NCBI GenBank assembly: GCA_007644065.1
Contig: VJWN01000012.1
Location: forward strand, 919,758-983,757
Reading direction: 5' to 3'
DNA length: 64,000 nt
Source: Margaritispora aquatica
Taxonomy: Eukaryota; Ascomycota; Leotiomycetes; Helotiales; Discinellaceae
Of this stretch, positions 22,594 through 34,228 are shown piece after piece (position 1 is the first letter of the stretch; each line of letters opens with the position of its first letter). The position numbers were made by a program, and so were the translations under genes. The notes beneath the pieces were generated by a model, which was not told where the DNA came from, searched no databases, and was given only the letters and a program-made list of their open reading frames with translations.

Positions 22594-24498
22594 TTAGCTA
22601 AGGTCAAGTGGAAGACTCTCCCAGTCATTCCACCATTCTGCCGTCTTCTGCGGCCAGAGTTCTTTAAACACCTGCTCATAGTTCTCTTCACCATACCATT
22701 TTTCTTCCTCACTGGCAATGTATCTCCATTCTTTCTCAGCATCCAGCGTCCCTTTCTCGTCGAATTCTGCCACGGTGACCAGGCCTTTCTCGTTCTTTGT
22801 ACACACCCAAGGTCGATTGAACCATCGCAAAATACCCTGAAATTGTGCATTATCGACAGTCGTTGCAAAAGGCCCATATCTGCGTTGTGGCTCTAATCTC
22901 AAATATCGAACGCTACCACTGCATGGAGATATGACGTCAAAAATTGATCGAGCTAATTTGCTGTCAACTGCACCATTAGAGAACGCCTCCCGAAGTAGGT
23001 CTAAGGGCATCTCGTGTGGAAAATCGGAATCGAATATATCCGGATACTCGCCAATCAGTGTCTGTTCGTCTGGTCCGATCGAGAAATAGAGATTCAAAGA
23101 CGCATAAGTCAGCCGTGGAAGTCTGGCCAGCGCACGATAGACCTCCACTTCCGAACTATCGCCACGTGCTCTTTGAATATGTATGGAGATTCTCTCTAGA
23201 TTCAGGCAGTTCTCTGCAATTCGTCGAACGAGGGACGTAGAGAAGTAAACTAGCGAGTTTTGCTCACCCGTGTCACGATAGGGATCAATGGAAAGTCTAC
23301 AAATATGTGGACCATGGCGACAAAGAACAATCTCGAAAGTCGTAGGGCTGATGTAGCCGCGCAAATCCAGATGTTCAAGACGTTCTAAACTATTAAGAAA
23401 CTGATGCAAGGCCCGTTGTGACTCTTCCCTTTCATCGTAAATCCCCATTTGTAAACTGCGAAGAAATTTTAATTTGCCGCCAATAGCCATTTGTGTTAAA
23501 GCCAAACCACTTTCTGCATCCCAATCCCTTTCAAGAGAGCGCAAGTTGCTGAAGTCCGCAACGGCACTCCACATACTGAAGGGCACATAACTGTGGTAGT
23601 CAACTAGACTGCGAAGACTGCCGAGCTGGATGTGTTGATGAGGATCAGATTTCTCACGAGGGAAGAACCCCGCCCAAGGCGGCTTTCCCAAGCTTGAGGA
23701 AATATTTTGGGCAAGACCAGAACCTCCATCAAAGTGGTCAATCCGTAAATGTGCCAGGTTCGGTGCTACACCAGTGGCCATTCGCTGCACCACATCTCCA
23801 ATGTAGTTAATTCTGCCATCATCCCTCCAGAGATCATGTTGATAGATGACACTATACAGCGCAGGCGATGAGCAGAGTGCGTATTCATCAAGGTCAAATG
23901 CCTTCTGATTGTCTCGCTCTTGAACCACGCTTTGAGGTCGGAAGTCGTGCATGTGGAGTCGACATCCATTGTCCGTAATGGCGGAGAGAATGTTGCGAGG
24001 CATAGAGCTCCCATATGCCCAGACAAGATCCCGAAGTCCACTCAGTCGACCAAGAAACTTGATGAAAGGTGTCCACGCCATTGGGTCCAAGCTTTCCTGT
24101 GTGCCTACTCTCAAAGAGGTAGCAGGCCGGCAAAAGTCATGCATATCGAAACTGTAGTTATCTTTGGTTTGATTGAATCCTCGGTACCAGCTCTCCTTGC
24201 TTGTCTCGATCCACGAGACCTTGAGCCGGCATACATGGCGATAACGGTCGCCATTCTCAAGAAACTCATTCAGCTTCCTGACGTCGTCTTGTACATCCTC
24301 AGCACGTGTCGTAAGACGGACTTGACAGAATCTCTGCGCGGTGGCTGCGGAGCAGCAGCTCTTGCTTGTCAAAGTGAATTCCCACAGACTGCGTCTCTCA
24401 TCTTCGTGGCTGTCGAGATATTCACAGATGCGCTCCAAGACCAGCAGAGGAAGATCCTCGAGTCGTGAAACGTTTGAAAATTTGGATGCCGAAGCCAT
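22594..24498 (-). CDS. F-box protein
   Basis: A single uninterrupted exon of 634 residues. The N-terminal F-box (about residues 10-55) reads SRLEDLPLLVLERICEYLD and is followed by LTSKSCCSAATAQRF. F-box proteins link substrates to SCF (Skp1-cullin) ubiquitin ligases. The rest has irregular leucine-rich segments (for example NSLERLEHLDLRGYIS and NLERISIHIQ), consistent with a divergent LRR-like substrate-binding region, as in many ascomycete F-box proteins. No ortholog is recognised, so the target is unknown. The start is the first Met before the F-box. Confidence 0.85.
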   Translation of the reverse strand: MASASKFSNVSRLEDLPLLVLERICEYLDSHEDERRSLWEFTLTSKSCCSAATAQRFCQVRLTTRAEDVQDDVRKLNEFLENGDRYRHVCRLKVSWIETSKESWYRGFNQTKDNYSFDMHDFCRPATSLRVGTQESLDPMAWTPFIKFLGRLSGLRDLVWAYGSSMPRNILSAITDNGCRLHMHDFRPQSVVQERDNQKAFDLDEYALCSSPALYSVIYQHDLWRDDGRINYIGDVVQRMATGVAPNLAHLRIDHFDGGSGLAQNISSSLGKPPWAGFFPREKSDPHQHIQLGSLRSLVDYHSYVPFSMWSAVADFSNLRSLERDWDAESGLALTQMAIGGKLKFLRSLQMGIYDEREESQRALHQFLNSLERLEHLDLRGYISPTTFEIVLCRHGPHICRLSIDPYRDTGEQNSLVYFSTSLVRRIAENCLNLERISIHIQRARGDSSEVEVYRALARLPRLTYASLNLYFSIGPDEQTLIGEYPDIFDSDFPHEMPLDLLREAFSNGAVDSKLARSIFDVISPCSGSVRYLRLEPQRRYGPFATTVDNAQFQGILRWFNRPWVCTKNEKGLVTVAEFDEKGTLDAEKEWRYIASEEEKWYGEENYEQVFKELWPQKTAEWWNDWESLPLDLS

Positions 24499-25764
24499 TG
24501 CAATAGCCTCCTTGTCCGAGTTGGCACGGTTGTAGCAACAGCGTCGCGAAGGTGGACTGGAGAGGTCTTTTGGGAGACGAGGTCATGCTGAAGGGGAATC
24601 GAAGGAGAGGTTGCGAAAGTTGGGATAATAGACCTTATATCTAAAGATAAAATTGCAACCTACTCGATGGGCTGCTACGCATTCTGTGTGAAACCACAAT
24701 TATTAAAAAGACGAATATTATAATGTGGCCAAAGTTGAAGCTCTCAATATTGACGTGAACAGACTTGGCATGCAAATGTACGTGGGACTGTAAATGTGGG
24801 GCGACGGGTCGGTCCTTCAACTTAATCTTTCTCTTCTTCCGCTAGCAGCAAGTTTTAACATTTTCAACACTGTTTGGATATCAAAGCCAGATACCGCAGA
24901 TTTGGATCGGATATCTCGAGCGGGATGATGCAGTACAACAGCATTAGATGTTTATGACATGATATGATTTGTCGGATATGCTTCCCGCTTCTCTATTTCT
25001 TTCCTATATAGGCTTGTCACAAGCACTTAAAACCTCGCAAGCTGCAAGGCCAAAACTACCTACTCTACACACTTTTGATGAGAGCGCTAAATCTGTAATC
25101 ATTTGGTTTTCTTAAAATGGCCCCCATACCACATTCAGGCTTTTTAGATAGTAATGCGGAATCAAGCGATTCTAAGTATATCTTTTTCGAGCTTATGTTT
25201 AGACTGTAAAGTTCTATTTATGTCTATTTGCGCCTTTATGAATGATATATTGTGCCGCACACGATATTAAATTTTGCAACCCTTTCAGCCCTGCCATACT
25301 GCACACTATTTGTGTTGGTTTTGGTGTTGGTTTTTGGCCCTCACATAAAATGGGTGAGTGGGCTAGGATTGCTTCTCGGTTCAATGCGATGAAGAGCATA
25401 AATTAAAGCGGCAACCTCTGAGTAACCATGACCATGGGTATTCGTGGATCATGAACTTCGTTCTCAGCTCAAACCTCCCTCAGAGAACTTTGATCCAACA
25501 ATTCTCAGTATCGGACATTTTTATGACTAAGTAGTAACAGTCCGCATGCAGAACTGCGTAGAAAAGGAGTTGACGGTTCTCAAAATCTTCGTAAGAGAGT
25601 GCCCAACACCCAGATATGTTATAAAGAAACCTCCCTTCAAAGTTTTCCTTATGTCCATCTTCAATATATGTTCTCTACGCACACAGTAAGCTCCTTCGAG
25701 GACAAAACTTTAACGACTTGTATACTTATAAACTCTTTACTCAATCCTTGACCCAAATACGACT
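24499..25764. other. Divergent intergenic region
   Basis: About 1.27 kb between the divergent F-box gene and the A-T-C synthetase, so it should contain both promoters. AT-rich. No frame of note. Confidence 0.6.
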
Positions 25765-28700
25765 ATGCCTTACATGGCCGAAGCTACAACAAAGCTACAG
25801 CCAGCATTGGCGCAATTTATTGGAGATAATGTACCATCTCTTGACGGGTCTCTGTGGAGTATGTTTGCCAATACTGCTGCCAAATATCCATCAAATGATG
25901 CTTTGGTGTCATGTTGGCAAAAGCCCCTCAATGGAAGTTGTTTTGAAAATCTCCAGGTCCAAGACACAGAAGTGCTAAGATGGAGCTACCAAAGTCTCCA
26001 TCACAGATCAGAAGCACTGGCTGCCTGGCTCCAATATCAGGGCTGTAAAAGAGGGATGAAGCTCGCTGTTGTGATGTGGAACTCAGCTGAATGGGCACTT
26101 TTCTTTTGGGCATCCGCAAAACTTAGCATGACATTCATACCACTGGATCCAAGAACGCCGAATTCGATAATTTTAGAATGCATCAAATCAGCCCAGCCAC
26201 ACGTTCTTGTCCTGCAAGAATCTAAGATGGCCCCAACCTTTGAAGACATAGCTAAGGGCGTTGCAGTCAGAGTTTGTTGTTCTACGCCATCGGCTGAAGG
26301 GTGGCATACACTAAGCGATATTTTGTCATTCATATCAAAAGACCCTTCGTCGTTCAATGAAGTTGAGGAACCTTCCCCTCCTAACGATGCGGTAGCATTG
26401 ATTGTCTATACCTCTGGTACAACATCGACACCAAAAGGATGTCCACACACATCAACAAATCTTGTCTCTCAAAGCTATGACTTTGACCCGAATCAAGACG
26501 CAAGTCTCATCGACAGGTGGTTGGTACATACACCAAGTTCACATATCATGACTATAAACAATGTCGTAAGGGCTTGGCGATATGGAGGGGCTTGTGTTTT
26601 CCCCTCCAAAACCTTTGACATTGCTGCTTCTTTTGCAGCACTTCAGGCAGAGAAATGTACCAGAATGGGCGCTGTTCCGTCGATAATAGAGGCCATGGTG
26701 TCTTTTTCTTGTAAGGAGCCATTGTCTCTGCAGTACATCTCCCTTGGCGGTACTATTATCACTGCACAGCATGTACAGAAGTGTCAGGAATTAGGATGTC
26801 CTATAGCAATGCCAGCTTTTGGGATGAGTGAAGGCGTGCCAATAACTTCTTGGCGCCGTACAGATCCTTTGTACCATCAATCATTCTATCGAGGAGTCGG
26901 AAAAATACTACCTGGAGCCAAAATGAGAATTTGCGCACCGACAACAAAGAATGTTCTTAATGTCCAGGAACCGGGCGAGCTTCATATCAGCGGCACAAGT
27001 GTTATTAAGCGTTACCTAGATGATAGGGATGCTGAAAGCTTTTATACTGATGAATATGGAACATGGTTGATGACTGGTGATGCAGCGCTCATCGATGATT
27101 CTGGGGTCCTACACATCACTGGCCGACTCAAAGATCTGATCATACGAGGAGGAGAGAATATCGCGCCCGCTACTATCGAATGTTGCTTAGATGGACTTCC
27201 AGGGATTACGGTATGTCAACAAACAGCGAGCAGGACTTCTAATAGCGCTGATATTGGTTTAGGCACAAGTTATAGGAGTTTCTGATCTTGTGGCAGGAGA
27301 AATACCAGTTGCTGTCGTTCGCTCGCTAGGAAGTCATACAAAGGCAGACTTAATTGCTAAGACTAGAGAACTTGGCAAGATGTACGCACTTGGTGCAATT
27401 TTCACCCTTAAAGAACTTGGCATTGACTCATTTCCGTTGACTACATCTGGGAAAATCCGCAAAGAAATTCTGAAGCAAAAAGTGGTGGCACACATGGCGC
27501 CCGCTACACTGGCCTTTCAACTAAATTTGACGGCGATCGATCCTACCAAAATGCAGCCGTATCATGAACATTTACCACCAGCTGTAAGATTGGCCGATCA
27601 ATTGAGAGATATCTGGACCGATCTTGGGAATGTGAAGCCTGAACCAAATGATCCTATATTGGAGTTCGCCGATAGCATTACTATGTTAAGGTATTGCGAT
27701 AGGGTATGGAAACAACTTGGGAAAAGGATCAAGCTTTCTGACGTTTTTGAGCACAACTCAATCACAGAACAGGCAATGTTCCTCACGGGCAAGGAGTCTC
27801 ACATTGCAGCCGGTCTTCCAGCATTCGATGATTCATGGTTCACAGATCATGATCCGGGAAAGACTGATCGAATTACCTCTGCTGCTAACAAGATTCTCAA
27901 GTGTTTTGGGTTATCTGGAAGTAATTTGGAGGATGTTATACCAATTAGAGACTCCTACCACACTCTCGTCAACGGTCCTCGTAAGCAATCTTACCGTCAT
28001 CGAACTCTTTACAGAATCAAGGGACGATATGTCAAAGACGTTAAACTAGCCCTGCACAAATGTCTTGATGCCCACCCAATGTTCCGGACTGTGCTTGCAC
28101 GTATGCCTGATGGCACTCCTTTCCATGTTGTCGCAAGACCTAGCGAAGAATTCTACGATCATCTCATCTCAACCCAAGCTGTGGCTAGCTCCATTGCTTT
28201 ACAAGCAATCTATCAAGATGACCTGCCGGCCTCATTCAGCCATGATCGAATGTTCAAATGCCGTATAATCACGGTAGATGAGACGAGGTCCATGTTTCTT
28301 GTCTTGACTTACAATCACTCTATCTTCGATGCTGTATCCATGATTCGTTGGACCAGCGACTTGGATGATCTCATTGTTGATCTTGATGCTGCAATTACCG
28401 TGCCGACGGCATTTCGACAATTTGCTGACGCATTTCATTCCTACCGTGAGAGCCGAGAGGCTAAATCGGATGTCGACTATTTCGTTCGTCGTCTGCGGGG
28501 AATTTCTCGCTTCGAAAATGCACTTTGGCCACCAAAGCGAACGCCTGGTTGGATGGTCGGTAACGACGAGCAATCTTTATTTTCAATTGAAAGAGATGAG
28601 TTCAAGAACCAGCATCATATCAAACCATCCTCGTTTCCAAGAGTTGTCAAGTCTGTAGGCTGTCCTCATCTGCAAATCATGAAGACGAAGTACCAGATGC

Positions 28701-29140
28701 AGCCATCCCTCATTGTGAAGACAGCTATTGCTCTGTTTAACATCCAACAGACAGGACAGGACTATGCCATCTTCAACAATTTAGATAGCGGTCGCGATTG
28801 GCCTTTTATGCTGCCGTGGATGAAACAACATTTGCCTCCTGCTATGACGATTGACGGCCCAACCATGGAGTGGACAATGAACATGCTGCGTATCCTGCCT
28901 TCTGAGACAGTAGGCGACGTTTTGAAAAGACTCGATGAGGATCAAAAGGAGTTGAGTCATCACTCGCATGCTCCTTGGTTTAGCGTTTTGGAGAAACTGG
29001 CCGACGAAGGAGAGATAGTTCGTGATGCTTCTCAGCGCCAATGTTTCAATTGGGATATGAGCCTGAAGTATATACTCGGGCAGGGAAATGATTTCAAGGC
29101 GTTGCAGCCTGCCGGCAGACTTGACTGGCCAGATTGGTAG
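25765..29140 (+). CDS. Single-module adenylation-carrier-condensation (A-T-C) synthetase
   Basis: Exons 25765-27210 and 27263-29140 (52 nt intron, phase 0) give 1107 residues. The adenylation domain (about 20-560) has A3 YTSGTTSTPKG (215-225), A5 GMSEG, A7 WLMTGDAALID, A8 GRLKDLIIRGGENI (from 453) and A10 TTSGKIRKE with Lys546. The carrier domain (about 590-670) has the phosphopantetheine serine in DSITM (Ser620). The condensation domain (about 720-1100) has HSIFDAV (His834, Asp838). The GGENI form of A8 is typical of acyl-CoA ligases and aryl-acid enzymes and unlike the amino-acid-type A8, so the domain may activate a carboxylic or fatty acid. Such enzymes load an acid on the carrier and join it to an amine or alcohol. 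The CYP52-like P450 downstream on the same strand suggests a two-gene pathway. The product is unknown. Confidence 0.9.
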
Positions 29141-30479
29141 GTTCAATCTTTACTTGAGTATATTATCCGACATATTGTAGGAATGGAGGATGTGCTAACA
29201 TTTCACAAGTGGAATTATGTGGGGAGCTGGAATGCTAAGCGAGAGCAATATTTGCGTTGCAGCTGTATTTGATGAATTGCAGCTTTCGACTGTAGAAGTA
29301 AATTGCCATGTTCAAAGTGTATTGAACATTATTTCCAAGTTGACCGATCCGGAGAATTGGAATGTGGATGTAGGAAGGTTGCTGGTGAAGGATTGAAAGA
29401 GTTTGATAGGGATATCAATTGTCACTTCGCGATTTTCTCATCTTCTGTGTTAAAACTTTTACATCACATAATGCTACGATATCAAAGTCATTCTAGCTTT
29501 TCTATCTTGTTATTTCAATCTTTTAGTTGTGCTTAGAAGAAAAATGTTGGTTTTGAAGTAGAAATGTGCAAGCTCATGACAGATTAAAAAACTCGTTCTA
29601 AAAAGTCTCATCTCTGCCCATTTCATTTCAATCGCATATTCTTAGAAAAAAGATCATCTCATCCTACACGGTTTATTTTTAGAGAACTGCTAGAATAGAA
29701 ATTAGATTGCTCCCCTCTATCTGTATAGCTTAGCGCTTAGGCTTTCGAAAAAACTCGCCAAGACGGCAATATCCCAAATGGCTACACACCATTTCAAGTT
29801 CAAACTTCGGAAAATCTCTATATTCCAACTATCAACTTAGCGCCCCAGTTGTATTGATAGCTTCTCACCACCCTGTTGATATATATGCGAAGGGCTCGCA
29901 GTCATGCGGCACAGCAGCCGCAGCGTGATGTCGAATGGTGTGCATTCGTTTGGTGATGAGACTGCTCCATAAAGCGGCATTAATTTCCTAAGGAGCCAAC
30001 CTCCTCTGAAGGAAAATTCTATTGTTTCCAACGTTGGTTTTAATGTTTTCCTACCATAAGCTTGGTTCTCATTGGCCTTGTCTATCATATAGACGTGCTG
30101 ACATGGCGAAATTGGTGGTGGGATCAAATCAGGCATTCGCTAATTAAATGCAAGAAGATTAGTTGCCCTATAATGGACGCAGGTTATGAAATTATTCTCC
30201 GCTCAGTTGGATACTCTAAATAGAGACGCCGTTTCTTTTTGCAGCTCAAAGTACATGAGCAAAGATAGATTGCTTCTTATGTTGTGGGGGTGTACCAGAA
30301 ATGCGAATTGGGTTGATATGTTTAAATCGAGAGCAGTGAATCAAATCTTCATGTTTAATTTCCAACCGGTTCGAGGATGTTCTTCGCTATATATTTAACC
30401 TTCCACAACTCCTGTAGATATTTATTGTTGGAGTCTTAAACACAAAGCTGAAGTTGGCATTTTCTGTACCTAATTCACA
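29141..30479. other. Intergenic between the A-T-C synthetase and the P450
   Basis: About 1.34 kb of AT-rich sequence on the way to the P450 start. It probably holds the synthetase terminator and the P450 promoter. A TATATTTAA-like stretch lies about 90 nt upstream of the P450 ATG. No third gene is seen. Confidence 0.55.
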
Positions 30480-32280
30480 ATGGCTGTCATCAATTTCTCC
30501 GAAAAACGAAACAGCATTATCTCCTCCATTCTGGTCTTCATCTCTGTCAGTTTTATGCTGTATAAATTGCTTGCCAGCTGGATCATATATCTCCACAGAC
30601 GTGAGCTTAAAAGACTCAATGGCTGCGAAGAGCCCAAGTCTAAAGCACCATTGAAAGACCCCTTCCTTGGCCTCGATTATGTCTACGGGACACTTCAAAA
30701 TGCCCTAAACTTCCGATATCTTCAAGGCGCCAACGAGAGATTCAAGAAACTCGGCATGACCTATACATCCAAGCACATGCAATACCCAACCATCCATACA
30801 ATCGAGCCTGCGAACATCAAAGAAGTTCTCTCAGTCCGTTTCGACGACTACAAGCTCTCTAGCTTCAGAGTCGACGCAATGTTACCATTATTCGGCAACG
30901 GCATCTTTTGCACCAACGGTGAGAGATGGAAGCATAGCCGTGCTTTGATCAGGCCGAGTTTTGCAAGAAAGAGCATCACCAGCCATCTCGGTTGTCTCGA
31001 GGCGCACTTTGAGAACTTCCTTGCCGCTATTCCACGCGATGGATCAACTGTTGATTTGCAAACTCTCTTCTTTTGCTACACAATGGACACGGCAACGGAA
31101 TTCTTATTCGGACATTCAGTTCAAAGTCTATGTGAGGCTCAAGGGAATGCACCAGAAGCCGATGTGATCAGTGATGCACAATTTGTTGACGCATACACTA
31201 CATGTTGCCTCGATGCCGCCGAGAATATCAGACTTGGCTCCTTACAACACCTCAAGTTTAGTCCTCGAGTCAGCAGAGCAAAGAAGATTGCACATGCTTA
31301 TATTGATCGATTTGTTGACGAAGCTGTTGCCTTGAGAGCGTCAGGAAAGCTCGAGATTGGCAAAGGGCCATACGTTTTCCTCCATGAGCTTGCTAAGGAG
31401 ACTGGAGAGCGAGCAGAGCTGCGAGATCAAATACTGAGTATCCTGCTTGCAGGTAAGACTTTTGATCCTTTGGTACTTGAGAAGAGTCTTGACAATCACA
31501 GGGAGAGATACCACAGCCTCTCTGTTGAGCAATCTGTTCTGGTACTTGGCTCGCAATCCAGACATTTACCAGAAATTACGTACTGAAATTGCTTCTCTGG
31601 AAGGAAAGATTCCAACTGAGGGCGACATCAAAAATCTTGTATATTTAAGATACTGCATTGACGAGAGTAAGTGCTCATGAAGCCATTTGGATCGGGGCAA
31701 GCTGACAGATCGGGGAGTGCTACGTCTGATACCCTCGGTACCAGCAAATACCAGAGAAGCTGTTCGTGACACCGTCATTCCATGTGGTGGGGGTCCTGGT
31801 GGGAAGAGTCCCTTGTTAGTCAAGCGAGGAACACACGTTTACTACAGCGTGTACTCAATGCATCGTCGAGAAGAGTATTTCGGCAATGATGTTGAAGAAT
31901 TTCGCCCAGAGCGGTGGGAGCACCTCAACCCAGGCTGGGTAAGCCATAGACCTCACTCGCTTCGTGATATTTTCTGACTCGATACAGGAGTTTCTTCCCT
32001 TCAATGGTGGTCCAAGAATATGTCCTGGTCGTGAGTGATAGCTATCAATAAAATTGATCATCAAGATTAACGAGAAGCAGAACAATTCTCTCGGGCTGAA
32101 GCCTCCTATCTCACCATTCGGCTAGCACAAACTTTCTGCAAGATTGAGGCTAGAGATAGTAGACCGTGGACAGAACTCTACACGGTCGTCGCGTACTCTC
32201 GGTATGGAACTCTTGTGTCTTTAACACCAGCTACCGGGCAGGAGGAAAACAAGCCTTCCAAATGCAATGCGGTTACTTGA
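30480..32280 (+). CDS. Cytochrome P450, CYP52-like
   Basis: Five exons (30480-31452, 31502-31666, 31718-31938, 31988-32030, 32081-32280), introns 49-51 nt, give 533 residues. An N-terminal membrane anchor lies at about residues 12-35 (ER). Motifs: I-helix AGRDTT (324-329), K-helix E-x-x-R in DEMLRL, FRPERW, and heme-binding PFNGGPRICPG with the thiolate Cys465, followed by QQF. The PFNGGPRIC-x-GQQF signature is typical of the CYP52 clan, whose known members hydroxylate alkanes and the omega end of fatty acids. CYP539 and CYP584 relatives cannot be excluded. The fourth exon is only 43 nt and is needed to supply the heme loop. Adjacent to and co-oriented with the A-T-C synthetase, so a joint role is inferred. 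Confidence 0.9.
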
Positions 32281-33332
32281 AAACAGATTCTGATGGTAGT
32301 TGTGTTAATGTTTTGGGATAAGACAAGGTTTATTTCCTTCCTGGCTGGTTTGACTTTGTGTAAAGTTGGGGAGTGTCACCTGTATCTTAGGCTTGGAGCA
32401 CAAGTTGAGCTCTGGGCTTTATAGTTGGTTGCAGGAGGAATTCATGTCTGGATTTCCACTCTGGTACTCATTTATTGTATCACATGAATCATGATACCTC
32501 CAAGTAAGCTTTCAACTTTCCTGTCTACCTTCACCAGAGCATTCGTCCGATCTCTGGCATTGCCTTCCGATAGTGAGAGTTGACATCGTCTCTGTGTTTG
32601 AAACCTTCTCAATTAACCTTAAGGCATCTGCTTCCCATTACTCAACCCTTTTAGCACTGAATATGTATTATCTCCGTAACTAAATTGTTTAGGGCAGTCT
32701 AGTATTGCGATTTGTTGAAGTGACTTGAAAAATCCCCTAGCACCAACAGGGAGCCGAATTTGCCATCGAATCATGGAGCCTTCCCTTGTGTGAACCGAAT
32801 GCACCTAGACTTCGAGAAAGAACTGTATCTTCGTTCTCTCGTCAGCTGGGCTGCTGCTGGGTAGTATGCGGCGATGGAAGCAACTCGCTTAAAACACGCA
32901 GAAGCATATCGAGGCCAAGAGGGAAATCAGAGAAAAGGGTTTCGGATCGATTGAGAAAAGCAGTAGCTATAATCTCCAGAAGTTTGACAGTTGATGCTTG
33001 CTGATCTAGGCAAGTAGATTGACTCGATATGGCAGACTGTTTTGTACTTGAGACAAAACTTTATTAACAAAAACTAGACATAGAAGACTCATGGCAGGAA
33101 AGAAAGATAAAAGATATATGAGCTTCATGATTTTATTGCTGTGGTAAGTTTTATGGTGATTTTTGGCAGAGTTGTTGGTTTGTACAACTGCCTACCTAGG
33201 ATAGGTACTCTGCCAATTTCCATGCTTTATGGCTTACATAATCAACACTAGTCCCACTTCAATCGCCTTGACGACCTCACCTCAAGACAGCATACCATCT
33301 TGCAGCAACCCAGAGCTTTTAAACCCTTCACA
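32281..33332. other. Intergenic, nothing recognised
   Basis: About 1.05 kb between the P450 stop and the complex I subunit start. No supported feature. Confidence 0.6.
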
Positions 33333-33741
33333 ATGACCATCGCCGAATCAGTCAAAGCTGCTGTTGGCCTCGCGCCTTCTGCGCCACCTCGTATGATGCC
33401 TCGAGCTCCCAATTGGAGCTGCAATTGCTAACGCCCTTCGCAGCCGCAACCCGCGAGGAGATGAGAGATGCCAACCTACCAATCCAGTACAGAGACAGCT
33501 GCGCAAACCTTCTGATTCCTCTCAATCGGTGTCGGTACGAAGAGTACTATTTGCCATGGAAGTGTGAGGTGAGCATTCCCAGGAACGAAGCAGGGCAGGG
33601 CTAGGATCTACATGGCAGCTAACTGGACGACTGCAGACCGAGAGACATAGCTACGAGAAATGCCAGTATGAGGAGTTTAAGAAGCGGGTTGCGAAGATGG
33701 ATGAGCTGAGGGCGGCAAAGGGTGGGCAGAGGAGCAATTGA
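33333..33741 (+). CDS. Complex I subunit NDUFB7 (B18) homolog
   Basis: Exons 33333-33390, 33444-33568 and 33637-33741 (introns 53 and 68 nt) give 95 residues, matching the short fungal homologs. Two C-x9-C motifs are present: CANLLIPLNRC and CETERHSYEKC. This twin CX9C pattern is diagnostic of NDUFB7-type subunits, which are imported into the mitochondrial intermembrane space and disulfide-bonded by the Mia40 route. The conserved block MRDANLPIQYRDSC precedes them and a Lys/Arg-rich helix follows. It is an accessory subunit of the membrane arm of NADH:ubiquinone oxidoreductase. Confidence 0.93.
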
Positions 33742-34228
33742 GGGATGTACGAGCACCGGGATCGTGTATTGTACATATGGACGAAAGGAACATCATCTTT
33801 GCATCAAAGGACTACTATTGCGGTCTCTATCGCGCATTGTGTTTAATAAATGGCTGAACATGAAGTTGAAGGAAATTCAAGTCTAACATTTGGTTGAGCA
33901 GTAGTAGCAATCCACCTGCTTTAGCTGCTACATGGTATGTACTTTTCACGCAATCTTCCTACTTTGGCGTTGTTTTTGTTTTTGTCGGTTGAGGCTCCGT
34001 CCTTGGATGTACCTACATGAATGGTGCTCTCAAGATTCTTATCACTCTGTTTTTGGCTGCCTAGTTTTCATGTTCATCCTCATTTCTTAATTCACACAGT
34101 ATCAGTCTGCTCTAGCTCTTTAATTGAGTTTTTGTTCTGTTAAAGTGTCCATGTAGCAGGCACAAAGGAGTTTCATAACATTATTCCGCAGACTTGTTGT
34201 GTACATACCGTTCTCAATGCCAGCCAAG
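33742..34228. other. Intergenic between convergent genes
   Basis: About 490 nt between the complex I subunit stop and the racemase stop. Should hold both terminators; nothing else seen. Confidence 0.6.

Noticed and set aside
22480..22896. 138-codon plus-strand frame over the end of the F-box gene
   Set aside because: Antisense to a clear F-box coding region; no similarity.
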